Of a stretch of DNA of 64,000 nt, positions 50,189-58,680 are shown piece after piece. Origin of the DNA: CBDCCV01 sp965215025 (GTDB lineage Bacteria > Bacteroidota > Rhodothermia > Rhodothermales > Salinibacteraceae); assembly GCA_965215025.1 (NCBI GenBank), contig CBDCCV010000002.1, positions 1,674,001 through 1,738,000 on the forward strand, written 5' to 3'. The notes beneath the pieces were generated by a model. The model saw only the letters and a list, made by a program, of their open reading frames with translations. It was not told the origin of the DNA and did no database searches. Position 1 is the first letter of the stretch, and each line of letters starts with the position of its first letter. The position numbers were made by a program, and so were the translations under genes.

Positions 50189-51760
50189 ATGGGCATTTTC
50201 GAGAACGTACCGCGCACGGCCTTTCTCGGCCTGGCCGCTTTGGCGCTGCTCCTTGCCGGATGCGACGACGACGCTGACATCGTCGGAGACGACGGCGATG
50301 ACGAAACGGACTTCCCTATGATCGTCGTGCCCGACGGCTTCACCGTCGAGAAGGTCGCCGGCGGGCTGCACCTCCCTACCTCGCTCGCCTGGGACGACGA
50401 GGGGCGGATGTACGTGGCCGAGGCCGGCGGCGGCCTCTTCCCAGAGCAGCTCGAGCCGATCCGCATCCTCCGCGTAGATGACGACGGCGGGACCACCGTG
50501 GTGGCCGACCTCTCGGACGAGTTCGAACCCTCGCTCGTGGGCATCGTCTGGCACGAGGACGCCTTCTACGTCACCCACCGCGCGAGCGACCTCACGGGCG
50601 CCGTCTCGCGCGTGACGATGGACGGCCAAGTCACCACGCTCTTCGACGGCATCCTCGACAGCCAGTCTGAGCATCAGATCAACGACATCGACGTCGGCCC
50701 GGACGGGCGGATGTACGTGGCCGTCGGCCCGACCGGGAACGCCGGCGTGGTGGGGCCGTCGATTGCGCCGTGGGTCATGCAGAGTCCCGGCGTGCACACG
50801 ACGCCGTGTGAGGACATCGTGCTCCTGGGCAAGAACTTCAGAACGCCCGACTTCCGCACGGAGGAGGCGGACACGGTCCTGACGGGCGCCTACGTCCCCT
50901 TCGGCACGGCGACGGAGCCGGGGCAGACCATCGAGGGCGTCCAAAAGTGCGGCGGCTCGATCCTCGCCTTCGACCCGGACAACGCCGAGGGCACCATCGA
51001 GACCCACGCCTGGGGCTTCCGCAACCTCATCGGCATCACCTGGGACGACGAGGGGCAGATGTACGCCGGCGAGAACGGCTACGACGTCCGCGGCTCGCGC
51101 CCGGTGCGGGACGTCTTCGACGCGAGCCTGCGCATCACCGACGACGTGTTCTGGTACGGCGTGCCCGACTTCTCCGCCGGCCGCCTGCCCCTGACCGAAG
51201 AGATGTTCGAGGTGCCCGACTCGCTGCAAGCGCCCATCTTCATCGATGGCGAGCTTCAAGGCACAGACCTCGGCTTCCTGATCAACCACGAGGCGAGCGG
51301 ACTGACTCCGCCGACGCCCGACGTCGTCTTGGGCGAGCATCCGTTCAACTCCTCGCCCTCGATGCTCGACGTGGCGCCTTCTTCCTGGGGCGACTTCGCC
51401 GGGCACGTCTTCGTCGCCGAGTGGGGCGACCTGGCCCCGCCGACGAACCCGCTGCGCGGCATGGAGCCGGCCGGCTTCCGCGTGGCGCGCGTGGACCCGG
51501 CCAGCGGCGGGCAGGTTCAGCCGTTCTTCCGGAACGAGCAGCCCGGTCCGGCCTCTCGGCAGGGTGCGCGTGAGGACGGCGTGGAGCGCCCCTTCGACGT
51601 GCAGTTCGGCCCCGACGGCGCGCTCTATGTCGTGGACTACGGCCAGGTGACGATCAACTTCGAGACGGCCCCGCCCTACCAGTACAACCAGGACTCGGGC
51701 GTGATCTGGCGCATCGCCCCGGACGACCTTGGCGACGGCGACGACAACGGCGACGAGTAG
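50189..51760 (+). CDS. Sorbosone/glucose-dehydrogenase-like beta-propeller lipoprotein
   Basis: A 523-residue lipoprotein. The signal sequence ends in LLLAGC (Cys near residue 25), followed by an Asp-rich linker. The rest has the repeated strands of a PQQ-type six-bladed propeller, as in L-sorbosone and soluble glucose dehydrogenases: DGFTVEKVAGGLHLPTSLAW, LVGIVWHEDAFYVTHRA, HQINDIDVGPDGRMYVAVG, AWGFRNLIGITWDDEGQMYAGENG and PFDVQFGPDGALYVVDYG. Many such proteins are annotated as dehydrogenases without proof. It could be a periplasmic sugar or alcohol oxidoreductase needing PQQ, but no pqq genes are nearby. The tail is Asp/Gly-rich, fitting a halophile. Confidence 0.85.
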   Translation: MGIFENVPRTAFLGLAALALLLAGCDDDADIVGDDGDDETDFPMIVVPDGFTVEKVAGGLHLPTSLAWDDEGRMYVAEAGGGLFPEQLEPIRILRVDDDGGTTVVADLSDEFEPSLVGIVWHEDAFYVTHRASDLTGAVSRVTMDGQVTTLFDGILDSQSEHQINDIDVGPDGRMYVAVGPTGNAGVVGPSIAPWVMQSPGVHTTPCEDIVLLGKNFRTPDFRTEEADTVLTGAYVPFGTATEPGQTIEGVQKCGGSILAFDPDNAEGTIETHAWGFRNLIGITWDDEGQMYAGENGYDVRGSRPVRDVFDASLRITDDVFWYGVPDFSAGRLPLTEEMFEVPDSLQAPIFIDGELQGTDLGFLINHEASGLTPPTPDVVLGEHPFNSSPSMLDVAPSSWGDFAGHVFVAEWGDLAPPTNPLRGMEPAGFRVARVDPASGGQVQPFFRNEQPGPASRQGAREDGVERPFDVQFGPDGALYVVDYGQVTINFETAPPYQYNQDSGVIWRIAPDDLGDGDDNGDE

Positions 51761-51771
51761 CCCACCGCGCG

Positions 51772-51831
51772 TCAAGCGTCTAAAAAACGCGCTCGAAGCG
51801 CCGGCATCACCAGCCGGCAGGCGTCGCGCCG
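51772..51831 (-). pseudogene. Duplicated 3' end of the DCC-family gene
   Basis: On the minus strand this reads RRDACRLVMPALRARFLDA then stop. The intact DCC protein at 54043-54495 ends RRDACRLMTPALRARFLA. Over 48 aligned bp there are about six differences, and the copy has one extra codon near the end. No DCC body is attached. It lies on the far side of the STAND/TPR gene from the parent, in the same orientation. Confidence 0.85.
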
Positions 51832-51835
51832 AGAC

Positions 51836-51929
51836 CGCCGACCCCTTCGGCTACATCGTCAAGCCCTTCGCCGAGCGCGACATGCTCGCCACCGTCGAGG
51901 CGGCGCTGCACCGCTGCGAAATGGCGTGA
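51836..51929 (+). pseudogene. Relic of a receiver-domain (response regulator) gene
   Basis: Reads ADPFGYIVKPFAERDMLATV and then EAALHRCEMA stop. This is the end of a REC domain, including the conserved Lys of the KPF motif, but with no upstream Asp-containing part. It is a 3'-end remnant in the opposite orientation to the adjacent DCC remnant. The frame open from 51729 is not a gene upstream of this. Confidence 0.7.
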
Positions 51930-52031
51930 GGGAATACGGGTGCCATGACGAGGGAGAGACCGTTTCGCGGCGCTCGCCAGACGGTTGCTTTCATCACCGC
52001 AGCGAGCCGTCTCGTCTCAGGGTGAGGAGGG

Positions 52032-53924
52032 TCAGCCCTCCCTTTCTTCCAAGAGGCGGGCGAGGTTACCTCGAAAGACCTTTGTGTGAGGATGCTCTGG
52101 ACCGAGCCGTCGCTCGGCCCCTTCCAGCGCCCGCCGAAAGAGCGGCTCGGCCTCCTCGTAGTCCCCGCGCGCTTGGAGGAGAGCAGCAAGGTTGTTGACC
52201 GAGCTGAGCGTGTCGGGATGCTCCGCGCCGAGCACGCGCTCGCGTCCCTCCAGCGCTCGGCGCAAGAGCGGCTCGGCTGCCTTGTACTCCCCGCGCGCTT
52301 GGAGGAGGAGAGCGAGGTTGTTGACCGAGGTGAGCGTAGAGGGGTGCTCTGCGCCGAGATGATCCTTCGCATACTGATGCATGGCATGGCAAAGCGGCAG
52401 CAGCAAGCGCCACTCGGCAGCGTCGTCAAAAGGCCGCTCCGCAGCCCAGTACCAGTCGAGGAATGCCTCCGGCTCAAGCACAGCCTGTCCGTGCGTGGCG
52501 CCTTCGCGGAGGGCCTGCCGCTGGGCGTCGGTGATCGTGCGGCGGTCCACGTCCTCCAGCGCGGCCTTTGCCTGCTCGAAGAGGTGGCGGTGGACGGCGG
52601 TGCGATCCTCGGAGTCGTCCATCGCGGCGAGCGCCTCGCGCACGAGCGTGTGCAGGGCATAGCGCCCCGGTTCCGGCTCGTCCACGAACGAGAACTGCGT
52701 GATGGACTGCAAACCCTTCCGCGTCGCCATCACGCCGCCCCCAAACGCCCGCATGAGATCCTTGAACCGGGCGTAGCCGAATGTTTCCGAGACGGAAAGT
52801 ACGAAGAGGGCTTGCCGGCGCTGGTCCTTCACGTATTCGAGAAAGCATTCGAGAAGCGCCTCCAGGTTTTCGTCGAACTCGTCGGGGCGAGGCGAACGGT
52901 CTTCGGCCTTCTGGATCTCTTCGTACGTGCTCACGGCCAGGTCAAGGTACTGCGGCACGCCCCGGCTCTTCTCCGCGATGGCAGCGCGCACGTCCGGCTC
53001 GGCGACGCCTGCTTTTTCGAGGAAACGCTCGGCATCTTCGGGCGAGAGTTCGCCCACGAGGTGCTGCTCGATCAGGCCGTCCCACGTCGGATCCGGCTTG
53101 GTCCAGCAGAGCTTGTTGCGGCCGCCGATGACGACGAGAACGCCTTCGAGGTGGGCGGCCCACTCGCGCAGCCAGTCGTCGGGCGGGGCGCCACTCTCGC
53201 CGGAGCCGCGCCCTTCCCAGAGCGCCTCGTGCGTGTCAAAGAAAAGCGCGGCGCGGCGATCCGTGTTCTCGGCCAGCCACGCCTTCAGGTCGTAGCCGAA
53301 AAAAGCCGGCAGCCACTCGGCCACGTCGCCCGGCTCGTCCAGGCCCGCGATGTGGGCCAACTCGGCCCGCCCCCGCTTCGCCCACCATTCCTGGACCGCG
53401 TGGCTCGCTTTCCCCACAAAGCGCGGAATCTTAGCGACGAGTCCGAGAACGGGCACGTCGGCCAGCATGGCGACAACGTCGCCCGCGATCTCGCCCTCGT
53501 CCAGAAACTGAAGCTCCGACTTGGGAAGCGGAAGGTTGGGGTGGGCGAGCTTCCACCAAACAGCAAAGGCGATGTCGAAGGTGGGAAAGCGCACGCCCTG
53601 GCGGTGAAGCTGCGCGCGAGCGCTCTCCAGCGCCGTGTTGGGCAAGCGGTTCCTCGCCTCCTGGAAATTAACCTTTGCATGAACAACATTCTCCGGAAGC
53701 TGCGGCGGGTCCGGACTCTCACCGCGAAGGCGGCGGATCAAACGGCTTTTTCCAATCCCGCCGATGCCGTGGTAAACGAGAACGGCGTGCCGGTCCGGTG
53801 CGAGTGCGCCAAGCGCCTCATCAAAGGCGGTGAGGAAGTTTTCGCGGTCGGTAAACTCACGCGCGGCCGAGTGCTTCTCCTCAGCGGCATCGTGCCTCCC
53901 TACCACTCGTTTCTTTTCAGGCAT
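52032..53924 (-). CDS. STAND-type P-loop NTPase with C-terminal tetratricopeptide repeats
   Basis: A 630-residue protein. The N-terminal 45 residues carry no recognised effector domain. The P-loop is GIGGIGKS (53-60), with a probable Walker B at ALFFDTHEAL (226-235). The NTPase/winged-helix module runs to about 430. From about 525 there are kinesin-light-chain-type TPRs in 42-residue units (HPSTLTSVNNLALLLQARGE, HPDTLSSVNNLAALLQARGD). STAND NTPases with sensor repeats often act in anti-phage defence or signalling. Without an N-terminal effector it may work through a partner. It lies between the DCC gene and a copy of the DCC 3' end. Confidence 0.78.
   Translation of the reverse strand: MPEKKRVVGRHDAAEEKHSAAREFTDRENFLTAFDEALGALAPDRHAVLVYHGIGGIGKSRLIRRLRGESPDPPQLPENVVHAKVNFQEARNRLPNTALESARAQLHRQGVRFPTFDIAFAVWWKLAHPNLPLPKSELQFLDEGEIAGDVVAMLADVPVLGLVAKIPRFVGKASHAVQEWWAKRGRAELAHIAGLDEPGDVAEWLPAFFGYDLKAWLAENTDRRAALFFDTHEALWEGRGSGESGAPPDDWLREWAAHLEGVLVVIGGRNKLCWTKPDPTWDGLIEQHLVGELSPEDAERFLEKAGVAEPDVRAAIAEKSRGVPQYLDLAVSTYEEIQKAEDRSPRPDEFDENLEALLECFLEYVKDQRRQALFVLSVSETFGYARFKDLMRAFGGGVMATRKGLQSITQFSFVDEPEPGRYALHTLVREALAAMDDSEDRTAVHRHLFEQAKAALEDVDRRTITDAQRQALREGATHGQAVLEPEAFLDWYWAAERPFDDAAEWRLLLPLCHAMHQYAKDHLGAEHPSTLTSVNNLALLLQARGEYKAAEPLLRRALEGRERVLGAEHPDTLSSVNNLAALLQARGDYEEAEPLFRRALEGAERRLGPEHPHTKVFRGNLARLLEEREG
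52095..52346 (-). repeat. Two tandem 126-bp TPR-coding repeats
   Basis: Units 52095-52220 and 52221-52346 each encode one 42-residue TPR and are very similar at DNA level (for example both carry AACCTTGCTGC-/GCGCGCGGGGA-like blocks on the coding strand). High similarity suggests recent duplication or conversion, so repeat number may vary between strains. Confidence 0.75.
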
Positions 53925-54042
53925 AGTGCACGGCGCGTTGGATGGACGCTGACTGCTCGCAAAAGCAACGTCAACCTAACGGTTTTAGCACTTCACCTCA
54001 AGAGTAAAGCGACGACCGCCGCAAGCCCCCACACATCGCATC

Positions 54043-54099
54043 TCATGCGAGAAAGCGCGCGCGGAGCGCCGGCGTCATCAGGCGGCAGGCGTCGCGCCG
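54043..54099 (-). repeat. 3' end of the DCC gene, parent of the copy at 51772-51831
   Basis: The final 19 codons including stop. The copy lies about 2.2 kb away, same orientation, after the STAND/TPR gene. Confidence 0.85.
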
Positions 54100-54495
54100 C
54101 CCAAACCAGGCGTAGCGCCGCCGCGCCACGAGGTCATAGAGCCGGTTGCAGAGGGAGCGCGGCACGAGCCGGAGGACACGGGCCACGAGCGGCCATCCTC
54201 CGTCCATGCGCCGCGCCACCTCCAGCGCCGCGTCCGAGCGCACGTACGCCCGCGTCCCTTCGATGAGCACGAGGCTGCCTCGGTAGTCCGGCGGGAGACC
54301 AGCACGTGCCAGGAACGGCCGCGCCGCCTCCGACTGCAAGGAGGCAAACCGGAAGCGCCCCTGCGCGTCGTGGTCGATCACGAAGTTTACCGCGCCGTTG
54401 CACAGGTTGCACACGCCGTCGAAGAGCAAAACGGGATGCGGCACGGCGACTGGCCCTCCGGCGTTCTCTGCAAGCCTGGCAGTTTCGGCAGGCAC
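54043..54495 (-). CDS. DCC-family thiol-disulfide-like protein
   Basis: A 150-residue protein of the DCC family (DUF393). The motif LLFDGVCNLCNGAVNFV has the D26-x-x-C29-x-x-C32 pattern that gives the family its name. RFASLQSEAARPFL and LVPRSLCNRLYDLVARRRY complete the domain. The fold is thioredoxin-like and the role is unproven, perhaps redox or membrane lipid related. Its last 57 bp have a partial duplicate at 51772-51831, beyond the STAND/TPR gene. Confidence 0.9.
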   Translation of the reverse strand: MPAETARLAENAGGPVAVPHPVLLFDGVCNLCNGAVNFVIDHDAQGRFRFASLQSEAARPFLARAGLPPDYRGSLVLIEGTRAYVRSDAALEVARRMDGGWPLVARVLRLVPRSLCNRLYDLVARRRYAWFGRRDACRLMTPALRARFLA

Positions 54496-54522
54496 GGCTT
54501 TCTTCGCTGGTTGAGCGGCTGG

Positions 54523-55065
54523 TCAGCGCAGGGCGTCCAGGAGCCGCGCGTGGTCAGCGTCGGAGAGCTTGCCGGCGGCGCGGAGGCGGTCCAGGGCGGC
54601 GCGTACGGCGGAGCGGTCGGTCTGCGCTCCGGCGTTCATCTCCTCGGCGGCGCCGTGCAGGAGGGCTTCCTGCAAGAAGCGGGCGACGGGCACGGCTGCC
54701 TCGGCCTTGCCGGAGAAGTCCATCTCCACGTCGAACGTCGAGCGGCCCCGGTTCACGCTCAAGACCACCTTCTTCCCGCCCAAGAGCTTGCGCTTCTCCT
54801 CCACGCGCACGAGGTCTTGGTAGCGGACGGTCTGCGGCTCTTGGAGGTCGTTGTTCTGAAAGACGACCTCGCGGGCCGTGAACACGGCGCCGTCTTTGGC
54901 GCTGCCCATGAGCGTGGCGTCGTAGAGCGCGAGCACGTCCTCTTTGTGGACGCCTGTGGCGTAGTCTTGGAGCGCGCCGCGGAGCTTCCCCGGCGGGATG
55001 TCCGGCGCGAGGTAAAGGCCCATCTGCGGGGCGTGGGGCAGGAGGTCGCGCAGAAGGCTTTTCAT
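54523..55065 (-). CDS. Uncharacterised protein with PH-like and SHOCT-like regions
   Basis: A 180-residue cytoplasmic protein from ATG 55065. Residues 35-120 form a likely beta-rich PH/GRAM-type domain (VLALYDATLMGSAKDGAVFT, VVFQNNDLQEPQTVRYQDLVRVE). Residues 150-180, RSAVRAALDRLRAAGKLSDADH, look like a SHOCT motif, a short helical element often found at protein termini. It follows nuoN on the minus strand after a hairpin repeat and precedes the DCC gene. No pathway can be assigned. Confidence 0.6.
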   Translation of the reverse strand: MKSLLRDLLPHAPQMGLYLAPDIPPGKLRGALQDYATGVHKEDVLALYDATLMGSAKDGAVFTAREVVFQNNDLQEPQTVRYQDLVRVEEKRKLLGGKKVVLSVNRGRSTFDVEMDFSGKAEAAVPVARFLQEALLHGAAEEMNAGAQTDRSAVRAALDRLRAAGKLSDADHARLLDALR

Positions 55066-55069
55066 GGGG

Positions 55070-55136
55070 AAGGGGGAACGGGTAAGGGGGAAGAGGGGCG
55101 CGTAGGGAAGAGCCGTTTCCCCTCTTACCTGTTCCC
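55070..55136. repeat. Purine-rich inverted repeat after nuoN
   Basis: GGGGGAACGGGTAAGGGGG with CCCCTCTTACCTGTTCCC, an imperfect hairpin filling the whole gap between nuoN and the PH/SHOCT-like gene. Confidence 0.65.
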
Positions 55137-56633
55137 TCAAGGGGTGCCGGCCATAATGGCGGCCTCGCGGAAAAAGGAGGTCGTCGTCTCGAAGAGGGCG
55201 GGGCCGGGGTAGATGCCCAGGAGGAGGAGGGCCACGACGCAGGTCACCAGGACGGCGGCCGAGGCTGTGGGCACGGGAAACGCCTCGCCGCGCACGGCCT
55301 CGTCCTCGCTCGATCCGAACCAGAAGACGTAGAGCACGCGGAGGTAGTAGTACGCCGAGACGGCGCTGGCCAGGACGCCGATGAGAACGAGCCACACTAG
55401 TCCCGCCTCGATGGCCGGCGCGAAGACGTAGACCTTGCCCAAGAAGCCGCCCAGCGGCGGGAAGCCCGTCAGGCTGAACATGAAGACGCCCATCGCCACG
55501 CCCAGGAGCGGCTTCCGGTAGCCGATGCCGGCAAGCGAGTCGAGCGTCTGCACGCGCCCCTCCTTGCCGTCCCACTCCAGGAGCGCCATCACGCCAAACG
55601 CGCCGATGTTCATCATCGCATAGACGAGCAGATAGTACAGCGCCCCGGCGTACCCCGCCGCCGTCCCCGCCGCGAGGCCCACGAGGATGTACCCCCCGTG
55701 CGCCACGGACGAGTACGCCAGCATCCGCTTCACGTTGCTCTGTGCCAGCGCCATCACGTTGCCGACGACCATCGTAATCACGGCGATGACAGCGAGCACC
55801 AGGCGCCACCGCTCCGGCGGCAGCGCGTAAAAGAGCACCAGAATGAGCGCCGCAAACGCCGACGCCTTCGAGGCCGTGGACATGTAGCCGGTGAGCGTCG
55901 TGGGCGCGCCCTGGTACACGTCGGGCGTCCACATGTGGAAGGGCGCCGCGCTCACCTTGAACATGAACCCGACAAAAAGGAGCGCCACGCCGCCCCAGAA
56001 CATCACCACGCTGCCGCCGCGCAAGAGAAGCCCCTCGGCCATGAGCGGGAGGTACATCGTGCCCGTGGCGCCGTAGAGGAGCGCGATGCCGTAGAGGAAA
56101 AAGCCCGTCGAGAACGCGCCCAGAAGAAAGTATTTCAGCGCGCCCTCCACAGCGCCCTCGTCCTCGCGCACGAGGCCCGTCATGATGTAGAGGCACACGC
56201 TCATCGTCTCCAGCCCGACGAAGATGGAGACGAGGTGGTTGGCCGTGCCTAAAAGGATCATCCCCGTCGTGGCGAAGAGGATGAGCGCGTAGACCTCGCC
56301 GTAGGCGTGCTCGAGCTTCTGGAGGTACGGCACCGAGAGAATCGTACTGAACAGCCCCGACGCGAGGATGATGATGTTCACGTACGCCGCAAATCCGCCC
56401 GTGCGCACCATCCCCAGAAACGCCGTGTCCGGCACGGCGCCGAGCGAGAGCAACTCCCACACGAGGCACACCGCAAACGTGAGCGCCGCGATCCACGGAA
56501 TCGCCCGGTTGTTGTTCGAGAAGGCGTCAAAGACGACCAGCCCCAGCCCGACCAGGCCCACGAGCGTGAGCGAGAAGATGTCGGGCAGATCGGCCCAGAG
56601 CAGGCTGTACGCCTCGGAGAGCGGGGTTTCCAT
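55137..56633 (-). CDS. nuoN: NADH-quinone oxidoreductase subunit N
   Basis: A 498-residue complex I membrane subunit with about 14 helices. SIFVGLETMSVCLYIMTGLVREDEGAVEGALKYFLLGAFSTGFFLYG near residue 115 and KVSAAPFHMWTPDVYQGAPTTLTGYMSTASKAS near 228 are the conserved blocks, including the Glu and Lys of the proton path. Full-length. It is the last nuo gene here, separated from nuoM by the pcd gene. Confidence 0.96.
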   Translation of the reverse strand: METPLSEAYSLLWADLPDIFSLTLVGLVGLGLVVFDAFSNNNRAIPWIAALTFAVCLVWELLSLGAVPDTAFLGMVRTGGFAAYVNIIILASGLFSTILSVPYLQKLEHAYGEVYALILFATTGMILLGTANHLVSIFVGLETMSVCLYIMTGLVREDEGAVEGALKYFLLGAFSTGFFLYGIALLYGATGTMYLPLMAEGLLLRGGSVVMFWGGVALLFVGFMFKVSAAPFHMWTPDVYQGAPTTLTGYMSTASKASAFAALILVLFYALPPERWRLVLAVIAVITMVVGNVMALAQSNVKRMLAYSSVAHGGYILVGLAAGTAAGYAGALYYLLVYAMMNIGAFGVMALLEWDGKEGRVQTLDSLAGIGYRKPLLGVAMGVFMFSLTGFPPLGGFLGKVYVFAPAIEAGLVWLVLIGVLASAVSAYYYLRVLYVFWFGSSEDEAVRGEAFPVPTASAAVLVTCVVALLLLGIYPGPALFETTTSFFREAAIMAGTP

Positions 56634-56660
56634 GCGTCAGTTTACGTGTATTGGTCAAAC

Positions 56661-56688
56661 GTAGGGACACGATATATCGTGTTCCTAC
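56661..56688. repeat. Family I-type short palindrome, variant core
   Basis: Arms GTAGGGACACGATA and TATCGTGTTCCTAC between nuoN and pcd. The same variant appears, interrupted, at 58681-58693 and 58888-58900. Confidence 0.85.
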
Positions 56689-56694
56689 AAAGCA

Positions 56695-56985
56695 TCACAC
56701 CCAGGCGAACTCGTCAATCTTCTTCGCCAGGTCGAGGTCTTTCTGCGTGACCTTGTTCCCGGCGTCGTGCGTCGTCAAAGCGACACGGACCGTATTGTAG
56801 ACGTTCTCCAGTTCCGGGTGGTGGTTCATCTCCTCGGCGTAAAAGGCCATCCGCACGATGAACGAAATGGCCGCGCGAAAGTCGGTTAGCTCGAAGGTGG
56901 CCTTGAGCTTGTCGCCTTCGTACGTCCAGTGGTCGAGGCCGGCGAGCGCGTCGTTGATCTGTTCAGGCGAGAGCGGTTCAGCCAT
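56695..56985 (-). CDS. pcd: Pterin-4a-carbinolamine dehydratase (4a-hydroxytetrahydrobiopterin dehydratase)
   Basis: A 96-residue protein with the signature EMNHHPELENVYNTVRVALTTHDAG. It dehydrates 4a-hydroxy-tetrahydropterin to regenerate pterin cofactor, and relatives take part in molybdopterin or folate metabolism. Its place inside the complex I operon is unexpected by function. A pcd gene among complex I genes is, however, reported for Rhodothermus marinus, so the linkage is conserved in this order. The gene is flanked by palindromes at 56661-56688 and 57020-57047. Confidence 0.93.
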   Translation of the reverse strand: MAEPLSPEQINDALAGLDHWTYEGDKLKATFELTDFRAAISFIVRMAFYAEEMNHHPELENVYNTVRVALTTHDAGNKVTQKDLDLAKKIDEFAWV

Positions 56986-57019
56986 CTTTTGTTCGATCTG
57001 ATGTAAACGGTACGGCGGT

Positions 57020-57047
57020 GTAGGGGTGTATTGCGATACGCCCCTAC
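57020..57047. repeat. Family I short palindrome
   Basis: Arms GTAGGGGTGTATTG and CGATACGCCCCTAC between pcd and nuoM. Confidence 0.88.
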
Positions 57048-57054
57048 GGCATCG

Positions 57055-58659
57055 TTAGGGGGTAACAACAGGACCGCCGTTCGGCGTATCTGGCGCGAGC
57101 GTGAGCGCCGTGGCCTCTTCCTCGGCAGCCTCCAACGCGGCGAGGCGCTTCGTCTCAATCGTTTCAAGGAGGAAGTCCGTCGTCGGCGCGGTGATCTCCA
57201 AGAACGGGCGCGGGAAGAAGCCAAGGATGAGCATGAGCGCCACGAGCGGGACCATGAGGCCGATCTCGCGCGCGTTCATGTCCGGCATGAGGCGGTTCTC
57301 CTCGCGGTCCAGTTCGCCGAAGAACGTGCGGTAGACCATGTGCAAAAGGTACACGGCGGCGAGGATGACGCCGAGCGTCGCCAGGGCGACGAGGAATGGC
57401 GCCGAGAGGACGGTGCTCTTGAACGCGCCGAGGAGAATCATGAACTCGCCCACAAAGCCGTTCAGCCCCGGCAGCCCCGCCGACGCCAGCACGCTGAATA
57501 TCATGAACGAGGTCAAGATGGGCGCGGCGGTGGCGATGCCGCCGTAATCGGCCATGAGGCGCGTGTGGCGGCGCTCGTAGAGCATCCCCACCAGGAGGAA
57601 GAGCGCGCCCGTGGAGATGCCGTGGTTGATCATCTGAATCACGGCCCCCTGCATAGCCTCGGTCGTGAACGCGAAGATGCCCAAGACGACGAAGCCGAGG
57701 TGGCTTACCGACGAGTACGCCACGAGCTTTTTCGCATCGGGCTGCACGCGCGCCACGAGGGCACCGTAGATGATCCCGATCACCGCCAGCACCGCGAAGA
57801 GCAAAGCGTACCGCTGTGCCGCCACGGGGAAAAGCGGCAGGCAGAAGCGCACCAAGCCGTACGTCCCCATCTTCAGCAACACGCCGGCGAGGACGACCGA
57901 GCCGCCCGTGGGCGCCTGCACGTGCGCGTCCGGGAGCCACGTGTGCAGCGGGAAGAGCGGCACCTTGATCGAGAACGAGAGCGCGAAGAGGAAGAAGAGC
58001 CACGTCTGCGTCCCCACCGGCACGGTGTATTCGAGGAGCCGGTACCAGTCCGTCGTGAAGACGCCGCCGTTCACCGCATTCCCCGCCGCGTAGCCGAGGT
58101 ACAGAATCGCCACGAGCATCAAGAGCGAGCCGACGAGCGTGTAGATCACGAACTTCACCGCCGCGTAGACGCGCTCCTCCCCGCCCCAGATGCCGATGAT
58201 GAAGTACATCGGAATCAGCGTCAGCTCGAAGAAGATGTAAAAGAGAAAGAGGTCAAACGCGCAGAACACCCCCGTCACGCCCGTCTGCAACACGAGCAGC
58301 AGTGTGTAATACCCCTTGTGCGCCTTCTCGATGTACGTCCACGACGAGAGCACCACAATCGGCCCGAGGAGCGTCGTCAGCAAAACGAGCAGCAGACTCA
58401 ACCCGTCCACGCCGACGAAGTATTTGATGTCGAGCGTATCGGGAAACCACCGCGCGGAGAGGTCGGCGAGCTGCGGCATCTCCGCCGTCGAGAGCGCCGG
58501 GTCGAACCCCGCCCACAGTCCGAGCGAGAGGAGAAACGTGAGCACCGTCGTCCCCAACGCCGCCCAACGGATGGCGCTGACGCTCGGCATGAGCATCGTC
58601 ACCACCGCGCCCACGAGCGGCAGAAAGATGATGATGGAAGTGAGAAAAGGAAGGTCCAT
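57055..58659 (-). CDS. nuoM: NADH-quinone oxidoreductase subunit M
   Basis: A 534-residue subunit of complex I with about 14 helices. FLFYIFFELTLIPMYFIIGIWGGEERVYAAVKFVIYTLVGS near residue 135 and KVPLFPLHTWLPDAHVQAPTGGSVVLAGVLLKMGTYGLVRF near 237 are canonical NuoM sequences. Full-length; the C-terminal 40 residues are polar and extend the family core. Confidence 0.96.
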   Translation of the reverse strand: MDLPFLTSIIIFLPLVGAVVTMLMPSVSAIRWAALGTTVLTFLLSLGLWAGFDPALSTAEMPQLADLSARWFPDTLDIKYFVGVDGLSLLLVLLTTLLGPIVVLSSWTYIEKAHKGYYTLLLVLQTGVTGVFCAFDLFLFYIFFELTLIPMYFIIGIWGGEERVYAAVKFVIYTLVGSLLMLVAILYLGYAAGNAVNGGVFTTDWYRLLEYTVPVGTQTWLFFLFALSFSIKVPLFPLHTWLPDAHVQAPTGGSVVLAGVLLKMGTYGLVRFCLPLFPVAAQRYALLFAVLAVIGIIYGALVARVQPDAKKLVAYSSVSHLGFVVLGIFAFTTEAMQGAVIQMINHGISTGALFLLVGMLYERRHTRLMADYGGIATAAPILTSFMIFSVLASAGLPGLNGFVGEFMILLGAFKSTVLSAPFLVALATLGVILAAVYLLHMVYRTFFGELDREENRLMPDMNAREIGLMVPLVALMLILGFFPRPFLEITAPTTDFLLETIETKRLAALEAAEEEATALTLAPDTPNGGPVVTP

Positions 58660-58680
58660 GCTGTTCGTTTCAGATCACAG

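Noticed and set aside
51729..51929. 66-codon frame as a complete small gene
   Set aside because: Its first half overlaps the lipoprotein gene end and the DCC relic; only the last 30 codons resemble a protein, a broken REC domain.
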